This document shows, one piece after another, positions 57,847-64,000 of a stretch of 64,000 nt of DNA; position 1 is the stretch's first letter, and each line of letters opens with the position of its first letter. The DNA comes from Amycolatopsis sp. FBCC-B4732 (GTDB taxonomy: Bacteria > Actinomycetota > Actinomycetes > Mycobacteriales > Pseudonocardiaceae). A model generated the notes under the pieces. That model was not told where the DNA came from. It worked only from the letters and a program-made list of their open reading frames with translations, and did no database searches. Made by a program: the position numbers and the translations under genes. The stretch lies in contig NZ_CP095376.1 of NCBI RefSeq assembly GCF_023008405.1, positions 520,001 through 584,000 of the forward strand, given 5' to 3'.

Positions 57847-58776
57847 ATGAGAGTTCGTCATGGCTTCACCGCGCTCGTGGCCGTCGGGGTGGTGGTGTTC
57901 GGCGCGGTACCGGCCCAGGCGAGTACCGCGCTCGCCGAGCCGACCGTGACTTCGGCCGAGTACCCCGACGACGGCGCCTGGCACCCCGGCGCCGGCCTGC
58001 CGGGCTCGTTCACCTTCGACGCCGGCGGCGACGCCGCGGTCGTCGGGTTCTCCTACGGGACCGCCGATCCGGCGGGCACCTTCGTGCCGGCGGACCACCC
58101 CGGCGGGACGGCGACGGTCTCCTACACGCCGCAGGCGTCCGGCCCCGACGCCCTCTACGTCGCGAGCGTCGACAGCGCGGGCAACCGGTCGCCTCAGCAC
58201 GTCCACCACTTCTACGTGGCGTCGACCGAACCCGGGGTCGCCCTGCCCCGGGAAACCGGTGTCGGCATCCCCGCGGAGGTCCGCTTCTCACCCGGCATCG
58301 CCGATGTCGTCTCCTACACCTACCTGATCGACAACGGGCCCGAGACCACCGTCGCGGCCTCGGCCGACGGAACGGCGACCACGAACATCGTCACGGCGAA
58401 TCCGGGCTCGCACCGGCTCAAGGTGTGGAGCACCACCGGCACGGGCCTGACGTCCGGCACCGCGAGCAGGCCCTACACGGCCAGTGAAGCGCCCCTGGTG
58501 GCGAGCGCCGACTACCCGGACTTCGTGGGCAGCGGCGGCCCCGGCGTCGCCGGCGTCTTCACCTTGACGCCCCGGACGCCGGGCGTCGTCGAGTACGTCT
58601 ACTACTTCTACGAGGATTGGGACAACCCGACCGTGGTCCCGGCGGGTCCCGACGGCCGGGCGAGCTTCACCTTCACCCCGGCCGCTTCCGGGTTCTACCC
58701 CATGCAGGTCTACAGCCGGACGGCCGACGGCAAGCAGTCGAACGTCGGTCGCGACTACTCCATCGTCGTGAACTGA
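57847..58776 (+). CDS. Secreted beta-rich protein with repeated Ig-like modules
   Basis: A 309-residue exported protein. Its signal peptide (residues 1-25) ends AQA|S. Three related beta-sandwich-like modules follow, each with the pattern ASADYP/SAEYPDD...FTFTPxASG (about residues 37-125, 126-215, 216-309). No catalytic motif or cysteine pair. The function is unknown; it could bind cell-surface material. It does not resemble the ~110-residue, disulphide-bonded enediyne chromoproteins. Confidence 0.75.
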   Translation: MRVRHGFTALVAVGVVVFGAVPAQASTALAEPTVTSAEYPDDGAWHPGAGLPGSFTFDAGGDAAVVGFSYGTADPAGTFVPADHPGGTATVSYTPQASGPDALYVASVDSAGNRSPQHVHHFYVASTEPGVALPRETGVGIPAEVRFSPGIADVVSYTYLIDNGPETTVAASADGTATTNIVTANPGSHRLKVWSTTGTGLTSGTASRPYTASEAPLVASADYPDFVGSGGPGVAGVFTLTPRTPGVVEYVYYFYEDWDNPTVVPAGPDGRASFTFTPAASGFYPMQVYSRTADGKQSNVGRDYSIVVN

Positions 58777-58781
58777 ACCGG

Positions 58782-58820
58782 GGACGCCTTCGGCGCGCAG
58801 CGAGCGCGCCGAAGGCGTCC
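58782..58820. terminator. Perfect bidirectional terminator
   Basis: GGACGCCTTCGGCGCGC (58782-58798) and its exact reverse complement (58804-58820) form a 17-bp stem with a 5-nt loop between convergent stops at 58776 and 58828. Confidence 0.88.
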
Positions 58821-58827
58821 TCCCGGC

Positions 58828-59940
58828 TCAAGCCAGTTCGGCGAAGAACTCCGTGATGTCGCGTCCCAGTGACTCCGGCGCCTCGATGGCCGGGTAGTGC
58901 CCGCCGCGCTCCATCACCGTGTAGCGGCGCAGGTCGAACCGGCTCTCCACCCACTTCCGCGGCACCGCCGCGGGTTCGCGCGGGTAGGCCGCGACGGCGG
59001 TCGGCACGTTGAACAGCGGCTGCGCGTCGCTCTTCGGCGTCCACGGCTTCTGGAAGCTCTCCGCGTACAGCCGCGCGGTGCTGCCCATCGAATTCGTGAA
59101 CCAGAACAGCGAAAGCGTCGTGAGCACGCGCTCGCGCGGGTACCCGGTTTCGAAGTCGCCGTCGTGGTCGGTCCAGTCGTGCAGCTTCTCGACCAGCCAC
59201 GCCGCGGTCGCCGCCGGCGAGTCGCCGATGTAGGCGATGCTCTGCGGCCGGGTCGTGTGCAGCACGAAGTAGCCGTTGCTGTAGCGCGCCCACGCCGTGT
59301 TCGCCGCGCGCCGCGCCTTCTCGTCGGCCGCCCAGAGCTCCTCGGGGATCGGGCCCTCGAGGCTGAACGGCATCGTCGTGTGCAGCCCGACGACCGACTC
59401 CGGGTGGTGGTGGGCCAGGTGCTGGCCGATGATCGCGCCCCAGTCGGAGCCGTAGATGCCGTAGCGCTCGTGACCCAGCACCTCGGTCATCAGCCGGTGG
59501 TACATGGCGGCGGTTTCGGCGTACCCGATGCCCGGCCGGGCCAGCGGCGTCGAAAAGCCGTAGCCCGGCAGGTCCGCCACCACGACCTCGTGGCCGGCCA
59601 GGTGCGGCAGCACGTCCTTGAAGTCCCAGAACGTCCACGGCCAGCCGCCGATCAGCAGCAGCGGCACCTTCCCGTCGCCGGGGACGTGCAGGTAGTGCAC
59701 CGGCTGACCGTCCAGCTCGACGCGGTAGTGCGCGTGGGCGTTCATCTCCGCCTCGTGCGCGCGCCAGTCGTAGGTGTCCCGCCAGTCGGTCAGCAGCCCG
59801 GCCAGGTAGTCCTGGTTGGTCCCGTACTCCCAGCCGTCGTTGGCCAGGTCGCCGGGCAGGCGCGTGCGCGCGAGGCGCTCGCGCAGGTCCTGGATGTCCT
59901 CGTCGGGCACGGCGATGCGGAACGGTTCCGGTTTCGGCAA
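58828..59940 (-). CDS. Epoxide hydrolase, EHN-domain alpha/beta type (SgcF/NcsF2-like)
   Basis: A 370-residue alpha/beta hydrolase with the N-terminal epoxide-hydrolase domain (PFRIAVPDEDIQDLRERLART) and nucleophile Asp in YGSDWGAIIG; catalytic His in GGHYPAIEAPE near the C-terminus; oxyanion motif GGWPWTFWDF. Nine-membered enediyne clusters (C-1027, neocarzinostatin) encode this type to open the warhead epoxide. TTG at 59940 is chosen because GAAGGA precedes it and it begins just before the EHN domain. Confidence 0.88.
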   Translation of the reverse strand: MPKPEPFRIAVPDEDIQDLRERLARTRLPGDLANDGWEYGTNQDYLAGLLTDWRDTYDWRAHEAEMNAHAHYRVELDGQPVHYLHVPGDGKVPLLLIGGWPWTFWDFKDVLPHLAGHEVVVADLPGYGFSTPLARPGIGYAETAAMYHRLMTEVLGHERYGIYGSDWGAIIGQHLAHHHPESVVGLHTTMPFSLEGPIPEELWAADEKARRAANTAWARYSNGYFVLHTTRPQSIAYIGDSPAATAAWLVEKLHDWTDHDGDFETGYPRERVLTTLSLFWFTNSMGSTARLYAESFQKPWTPKSDAQPLFNVPTAVAAYPREPAAVPRKWVESRFDLRRYTVMERGGHYPAIEAPESLGRDITEFFAELA

Positions 59941-59998
59941 GGGATTCGTCCTTCGTTCGTGGTGACCACGGCCGCGGACCCGGCCGCGGGGGCGGTGG

Positions 59999-60793
59999 TC
60001 AGCCCAGCCGGCCGAGGCCGCCGTACATCCGGCGGGTGGTGTCGCCTTCGCGGCGCCAGTGCCCGGTCGGCACCAGGCCGGGCGCCTGCAGCGTGAAGCC
60101 GCTGAACAGCGCTTCGATTTCGGCGCGGGTCCGGAACACCATCGGCGACGTCGCGTTGCGGTAGATCGCGCGCATGGTGTCCTGCTCGTCGTCCGGCGAC
60201 TCGTCGGCGTTGAGGTGCGAGAGCGCGAGGAACGACCCCGGCGCCAGCCGCTCCCGGAACGTGCGGACGATGCCGTGCGGGTCGTCTTCGTCGGTGATGA
60301 AGTGGAAGACGGCGACGCACAGCAGCGCGACCGGCTGCGTGAAGTCGATGAGGTCCGCCAGCTCCGGGTTGTCCACAATGGACAACGGGTCGCGCAGGTC
60401 CGCGGTCAGCAGCCGGGTGATCTTCTGCTCCTCTTCGGTGAGCAGGGTCTTCCCGTGGGTGGCGACCACCGGGTCCAGGTCCACGTAGGCGACCCGGGCG
60501 TCCGGGATGGACCGGCGGGCGATCTGGTGGGTGTTCTCCATGCTGGGCAGCCCGGCCCCGACGTCGATGAACTGGCGCACGCCGTGCTCGGCGGCGAGGT
60601 GGTGCACCACCCGGCCGAGGAAGCGGCGGTTCTCCCAGACGACGTCCTTGGTGAGCACCTCACCGACCTGGTCGATGACGGCGTCCCCGGCTTCCCGGTC
60701 GACCGGGAAGTTGTTGTCCCCGTGGAGGAAGTAGTCGTACATCCGCGCCGGCGACGGCTTCTCCGCCGCCACGGCGTCTTCTGCTCCCGGCAT
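59999..60793 (-). CDS. SAM-dependent methyltransferase of the DUF574 family
   Basis: A 264-residue protein with the family's N-terminal PSPARMYDYFLHGDNNFPVDRE and SAM-binding QFIDVGAGLPSMENTHQIA segments, and VAYVDLDPVV. These proteins are abundant in actinomycetes, often near secondary-metabolite genes; substrates unknown. ATG at 60793 has GGGAGG six bases upstream. It lies 58 bases upstream of the epoxide hydrolase in the same direction, probably one operon. Confidence 0.85.
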   Translation of the reverse strand: MPGAEDAVAAEKPSPARMYDYFLHGDNNFPVDREAGDAVIDQVGEVLTKDVVWENRRFLGRVVHHLAAEHGVRQFIDVGAGLPSMENTHQIARRSIPDARVAYVDLDPVVATHGKTLLTEEEQKITRLLTADLRDPLSIVDNPELADLIDFTQPVALLCVAVFHFITDEDDPHGIVRTFRERLAPGSFLALSHLNADESPDDEQDTMRAIYRNATSPMVFRTRAEIEALFSGFTLQAPGLVPTGHWRREGDTTRRMYGGLGRLG

Positions 60794-60872
60794 CACTGGC
60801 CTCCCGCACGTCGGTCCCGGCCGCGAGCCTAAGCCGCGCCGGGACCGCGGTCGCCTTCGTGCGTGCGCTGGT

Positions 60873-61535
60873 TCAGCGCTGCGGGTACTCGTCGCGCAGC
60901 CGGAGCCAGCCCATGGTGGAGGTCTGTGGCCAGCCCTCCGGCGAGTCCTCCCAGACCTCCTGGCGCCCGTACGGGGTGAGGTCGAGCAGGTTGAAGTCGA
61001 GGCGGAGGCGGTCGGTGCCGCGCCCGTTGGTGAACCAGGTCCGGAAGACCTCGTCGCCGTCGCGCAGCAGCACGCTCACGCCGAAGCTGCCGCCGGTGCC
61101 CATGTCTTCGTTGAACGTGCTGCCGTAGCTCGAGTACCACGGGATCTGCCAGCCGAACCGCTGCCGCAGCGGCTCGAGTTCTTCCTGCGGCGCCACGGAC
61201 TCGAGGATCAGCCGCACCCCGCGGGGAGCCAGGTGCGCCCACGGCGAGAGGTTGTCGGTCAGCGACGCGCAGCCGACGCAGAGGTGGTCGCTGCCCGGCT
61301 GCTTCATGTAGTGGTAGATGATCAGCTGGTTGTGGCCGTCAAACAGCGAAACGAGATCACCGGTTTCGCCGTCGGGGCCGGTGAAGACGTAGCCGTCCTT
61401 CAGGCGGACCATCGGCAGCCGCCGCCGCTGCGCGGCGAGGTCGTCCAGCGCGTGGGTGAGCTCCTTTTCCTTGACGAGGAGCTTGTCGCGCTCGGCCTGC
61501 CATTCCTCCGCCGAGACGACGGGCGGGCGATTCAT
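60873..61535 (-). CDS. DUF899-family thioredoxin-like protein
   Basis: A 220-residue protein. RLPMVRLKDGYVFTGPDG, LFDGHNQLIIYHYM and CVGCASLTDNLSP (Cys-x2-Cys retained, unlike the short member at 24786-25301) match the DUF899 family of predicted thioredoxin-fold dithiol proteins. Possibly involved in redox protection. The ATG at 61535 follows GAAAGGACC. Confidence 0.82.
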   Translation of the reverse strand: MNRPPVVSAEEWQAERDKLLVKEKELTHALDDLAAQRRRLPMVRLKDGYVFTGPDGETGDLVSLFDGHNQLIIYHYMKQPGSDHLCVGCASLTDNLSPWAHLAPRGVRLILESVAPQEELEPLRQRFGWQIPWYSSYGSTFNEDMGTGGSFGVSVLLRDGDEVFRTWFTNGRGTDRLRLDFNLLDLTPYGRQEVWEDSPEGWPQTSTMGWLRLRDEYPQR

Positions 61536-61690
61536 GGGGTGGTCCTTTCCTTCGGCGGTGGGGAAACCGACCGTAGCAGCGGTTTCGGACGGGGGACATC
61601 GGTTGCCGGTGGGAGCGCACGGGAGAAGACGCCGGTCGCTCTTGTGGGTGACAAACTGGAGTTTTTCCTTTCGGAGGCGGGTGTCCGAGC

Positions 61691-61743
61691 GTCGCGAATG
61701 ACTCATTCGGGACGCTGGAGGTCGCGAATGAGTCATTCGCGAC
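61691..61743. repeat. Pair of GAATGASTCATTC palindromes
   Basis: Two 23-bp elements (61691-61713 and 61721-61743). The second is a perfect palindrome with core GAATGAGTCATTC and flanks GTCGC/GCGAC; the first has one mismatch pair. They are the same family as the palindromes in the 7.6-8.1 kb array. Confidence 0.85.
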
Positions 61744-61834
61744 CTTCGTGCGGACCCGCCGGTCAGGCCGGCCGTAGTCGGCGGCGGAGTGTCGTGGTCG
61801 TTCGCGTGGCGTGGTGCGGGTGGACAGCGATGCT

Positions 61835-61884
61835 GTGAACGACTCTTTCATGTCGCCGGACGACGTGAACGACTCTTTCATGAC
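61835..61884. repeat. Direct pair of GTGAACGACTCTTTCATG elements
   Basis: Two 20-bp copies 30 bp apart (61835-61854, 61865-61884), differing at one position (GTC/GAC end). The same word forms inverted repeats at 10580 and 28513. With the GAATG palindromes, these fill the 459-bp gene-free interval 61536-61994. Confidence 0.82.
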
Positions 61885-61994
61885 GTCCGGGGCCGGCGCG
61901 CGAAGCCCGAGCGGAATCCGGCAGCCGAGGAGAGGCGCGCGGGCCGGCGGAGCCGGAAACTGGGGCCTCGACCCGTACCCAGCCGAAAGTGGTC

Positions 61995-62540
61995 ATGTCC
62001 ATGAACGCGATTCCCGAACGCACCGGCGTCACGACCTTCCGCGGCCGTCCGGTCACCCTGCTCGGGCCGGCCGTCGGCGTCGGCGACCAGGCTCCGGACT
62101 TCACCCTCGCGGCGCCGGACATGTCGCCGCTCGCGTCCGCCTCCCTCGCCGGGCGGGTGCGGATCGTCTCGGTCGTGCCGTCGCTCGAGACGCCCGTCTG
62201 CGACCTGCAGACCCGCCGGTTCACCGAAGAGGTCACCGGGCTCGGCGACGTCTCCGTGCTCACCGTTTCCGTCGACCTGCCCTTCGCGCAGGCGCGCTGG
62301 TGCGGGGCCGCCGGGATCGAGGGCGCGCTGGTCGGCTCCGACCACCGCGACCTCTCCTTCGGCACCGCCTACGGCGTCGTGATCAAGGAATTCCGGCTGC
62401 TCGCGCGCGCCGTTTTCGTGATCGACGCGAACGACACCGTCGTGCACGCCGAATACGTGCCGGAAATCGGGGAGCACCCCGACTACGACGCCGTCATCGC
62501 CGCCGCCAAGGCCGCCGAATCCGCGCGGCTCGCCGCGTAG
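61995..62540 (+). CDS. tpx: Thiol peroxidase (Tpx-type peroxiredoxin)
   Basis: A 181-residue atypical 2-Cys peroxiredoxin. The peroxidatic cysteine is in PSLETPVCDLQTRRF (conserved T-P-x-C) and the resolving cysteine in ARWCGAAG; VGDQAPDFTL starts the fold. It reduces peroxides with thioredoxin and may help to withstand an oxidising product. ATG at 61995 has a GAAAG site; ATG at 62001 is the alternative. Confidence 0.9.
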   Translation: MSMNAIPERTGVTTFRGRPVTLLGPAVGVGDQAPDFTLAAPDMSPLASASLAGRVRIVSVVPSLETPVCDLQTRRFTEEVTGLGDVSVLTVSVDLPFAQARWCGAAGIEGALVGSDHRDLSFGTAYGVVIKEFRLLARAVFVIDANDTVVHAEYVPEIGEHPDYDAVIAAAKAAESARLAA

Positions 62541-62648
62541 GGACGACAAGCACGAATGAAGGCGCCCGCGCGGAACCGGGTGCCCACCATGGTAACCGGG
62601 GTTTGCTGTGCCGAACCCGGCAGAGATCCGTGACGACAAGGGGCCGGA

Positions 62649-63107
62649 ATGACGACCACCGAACAATCCCGTTTGGACGCGTACTACGGAGAGTTCACCA
62701 GCGACAAGGAGAAGGAGGTGCTCCAGGTTCCGCTGCGGCTGGTGGCGGCGTGGGCGAAGAACGACGCCGACGGTGTCGCCGACGTCTTCCTGGAGGACGG
62801 CCTCCTGCTGCTGCCCGGTGACGTGTACAAGGAAGGCCGCGAAGAGATCCGCATCTTCATGAAGGCCGCCTACGCCGGGCCGTTCAAGAACAGCGGGGTC
62901 ACCGGGCAGCCGGTCGACCTGCGCTTCGTGACCGACGACGTCGCGCTGATCCGCACGCACGGCGGCATCCTGGCCGAGGGCGAGACCGAGATCGCGCCCG
63001 AGCTGGCCGTCCGCTCGACCTGGATCACCGTCAAGCGCGACGGGACCTGGTACCTCGCCGGCTACCAGAACAGCCCGCGCGGCGAAGGCGCCACCCTCCG
63101 CTGGTAA
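62649..63107 (+). CDS. SgcJ/EcaC-family NTF2-like protein, copy 1
   Basis: A 152-residue SnoaL/NTF2-fold protein. VPLRLVAAWAKNDADGVADVF (in part) and the C-terminal WYLAGYQNSP are the pattern of the SgcJ/EcaC family, known from the C-1027 enediyne cluster, where the biochemical function of SgcJ is still undefined. It is followed 23 bases later by a second copy. Good evidence that the enediyne cluster extends to here. Confidence 0.88.
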   Translation: MTTTEQSRLDAYYGEFTSDKEKEVLQVPLRLVAAWAKNDADGVADVFLEDGLLLLPGDVYKEGREEIRIFMKAAYAGPFKNSGVTGQPVDLRFVTDDVALIRTHGGILAEGETEIAPELAVRSTWITVKRDGTWYLAGYQNSPRGEGATLRW

Positions 63108-63130
63108 CCCCCATCTTCGAGGAGACACCG

Positions 63131-63586
63131 ATGACTTCCAAGGCTTCCGACCTGGTCGCCAAGGCCAAGCAGTGGGCCGGCTACTACGGCGACTTCCCGA
63201 ACGGCGAGGAGGGCGCGATCTTCACCGTTCCGCTGCGCCTGCGCGCCGCCTGGGACGCCGGTGACGCCGACGCGCTCGCCGACCTGTTCACCGTCGACGG
63301 CAGCATGCTGATCGGTGACGAGCAGCTGCGCGGCCGCGAGGCGATCCGCGCCTACCTGACCGAGCAGTTCGCGGGCGCGTACCGCGGCAGCCGCGTCGCC
63401 GACGAGCCGGTGCAGGTCAAGTTCCTGGCCGACGGCGTCGCGCTCGCCATCACCAAGGGCGGCTTCATCAACCAGGGCGAGACCGAGATCGCGCCGGAGA
63501 ACGAGAACCGGGCCACCTGGGTCGTGCGCAAGGAGGGTGGCGACTACAAGCTCGTCTCCCACCAGACCAGCCCGATCCGCGGCTGA
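63131..63586 (+). CDS. SgcJ/EcaC-family NTF2-like protein, copy 2
   Basis: A 151-residue paralogue of the preceding gene (VPLRLRAAWDAGDADALADLF in part; YKLVSHQTSPI). The two share the conserved acidic pocket pattern GxxxEIAPE near residue 118. Tandem copies may form a heterodimer. The ATG follows GAGGAGACACC. Confidence 0.88.
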   Translation: MTSKASDLVAKAKQWAGYYGDFPNGEEGAIFTVPLRLRAAWDAGDADALADLFTVDGSMLIGDEQLRGREAIRAYLTEQFAGAYRGSRVADEPVQVKFLADGVALAITKGGFINQGETEIAPENENRATWVVRKEGGDYKLVSHQTSPIRG

Positions 63587-63598
63587 GCCCGTCGCGGT

Positions 63599-63631
63599 GC
63601 GAAGGCCACCCCCGCGCGGGGTGGCCTTCGC
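63599..63631 (+). terminator. Terminator after the SgcJ-like pair
   Basis: GCGAAGGCCACCCC (63599-63612) pairs perfectly with GGGGTGGCCTTCGC (63618-63631) around CGCGC; a 14-bp stem that begins 13 bp after the stop. Confidence 0.85.
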
Positions 63632-63731
63632 GCGTGCACCGTCCACAGTGGTCGGGCACGGGAGAAGTCGACGCCGGGCGCGGGACGCCGCCACGATGGG
63701 TGGCCACAGGCGACGAGCGGAAGGTGATCCC

Positions 63732-64000
63732 GTGGACAGCAAACCCGCAAGACTCTCCGATCAGGAACAGGCCGGTATCCGCCTGTTCGAGGAGACGCTG
63801 GGCTACGTCTATTCCGCGGCGTTGCGCGCCGCGGCCGCCGTGGGCGTCGCCGACCACCTGGCCGACGGCCCGAAGTCGGTCGTCGAGCTGGCGCAGGCCA
63901 CCGGGGCCCACGCGGACAACCTGAACCGCGTCCTGCGGGCGCTCGCCATGCGCGGGGTTTTCCACGAGGACGAGCAGGGGCGCTTCGAGCTGACCCCCGA
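63732..64000 (+). CDS. O-methyltransferase, N-terminal part (runs off the window)
   Basis: A GTG at 63732 opens a frame that continues to the window edge (about 89 residues). It begins SKPARLSDQEQAGIRLFEET and contains AALRAAAAVGVADHLADGP and VLRALAMRGVFHEDEQGRF, which match the dimerisation domain of plant-type, class I SAM-dependent O-methyltransferases (such as those that modify aromatic units of enediynes). The catalytic SAM domain lies outside the window. Confidence 0.8.
   Translation, partial: MDSKPARLSDQEQAGIRLFEETLGYVYSAALRAAAAVGVADHLADGPKSVVELAQATGAHADNLNRVLRALAMRGVFHEDEQGRFELTP

Noticed and set aside
57847-58776. Candidate enediyne chromoprotein (apoprotein)
   Set aside because: Although secreted and beta-rich, it is almost three times too long, lacks the paired disulphide cysteines and looks like a repeated-module surface protein.

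Overview
The window is high-GC actinobacterial DNA. Mycothiol-type DinB-like enzymes, a SARP regulator, a DivIVA-like coiled-coil protein, frequent GTG/TTG starts and short intergenic palindromes point to a Pseudonocardiaceae chromosome, most likely Amycolatopsis. The genus is inferred from style, not from a search.

Layout. 1-3.3 kb: the 3' end of an rRNA operon (23S lacking its first ~75 nt, 5S, terminator). 3.3-6.8 kb: cobF, divergent from a copper island copZ-copA-csoR with two CsoR-like operators. 6.8-13.4 kb: housekeeping and envelope genes (CPBP protease, DivIVA-like, MgtC, DinB-like, CopC-CopD fusion plus a membrane partner, HxlR-SCP2 regulator), interrupted by an 84-bp tandem repeat array.

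13.4-24.7 kb: an apparently uncharacterised azole-peptide (TOMM/RiPP) locus. It has a fused E1-like/YcaO cyclodehydratase, a SagB-type dehydrogenase, a histidine kinase, two near-identical NarL-type response regulators, an AraC regulator, and a polypeptide containing two complete histidine kinases in tandem. Between AraC and the second regulator lies a 58-codon gene, the best candidate for the RiPP precursor.

24.8-28.5 kb: DUF899, Sua5/YciO, DinB-like, and a DGPF-YCII/ECF42 sigma pair.

28.6-64 kb: an enediyne biosynthetic cluster running off the right edge. Regulators (HxlR-SCP2, SARP, AraC) precede a tightly coupled cassette: two DUF1702/UnbL, UnbV, UnbU, P450, E8-like, GMC oxidoreductase, AhpD-like, DinB-like, iterative enediyne PKS (KS-AT-ACP-KR-DH-PPTase), hot-dog thioesterase, flavin reductase, SDR, a 59-aa protein and acyl-CoA carboxylase beta and epsilon subunits. 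After a 1-kb degenerate repeat tract come small unknown genes, a flavoprotein/AhpD operon, a secreted beta-rich protein, an epoxide hydrolase, methyltransferases, thiol peroxidase and two SgcJ-like proteins. The epoxide hydrolase and SgcJ pair favour a nine-membered enediyne; the product cannot be named from sequence.

A recurring palindrome TGYGTTTYRCA occurs upstream of the azole-peptide operon, AraC/precursor, SARP/AraC and the 54.9-kb operon, suggesting that the RiPP and enediyne regions share a regulator.
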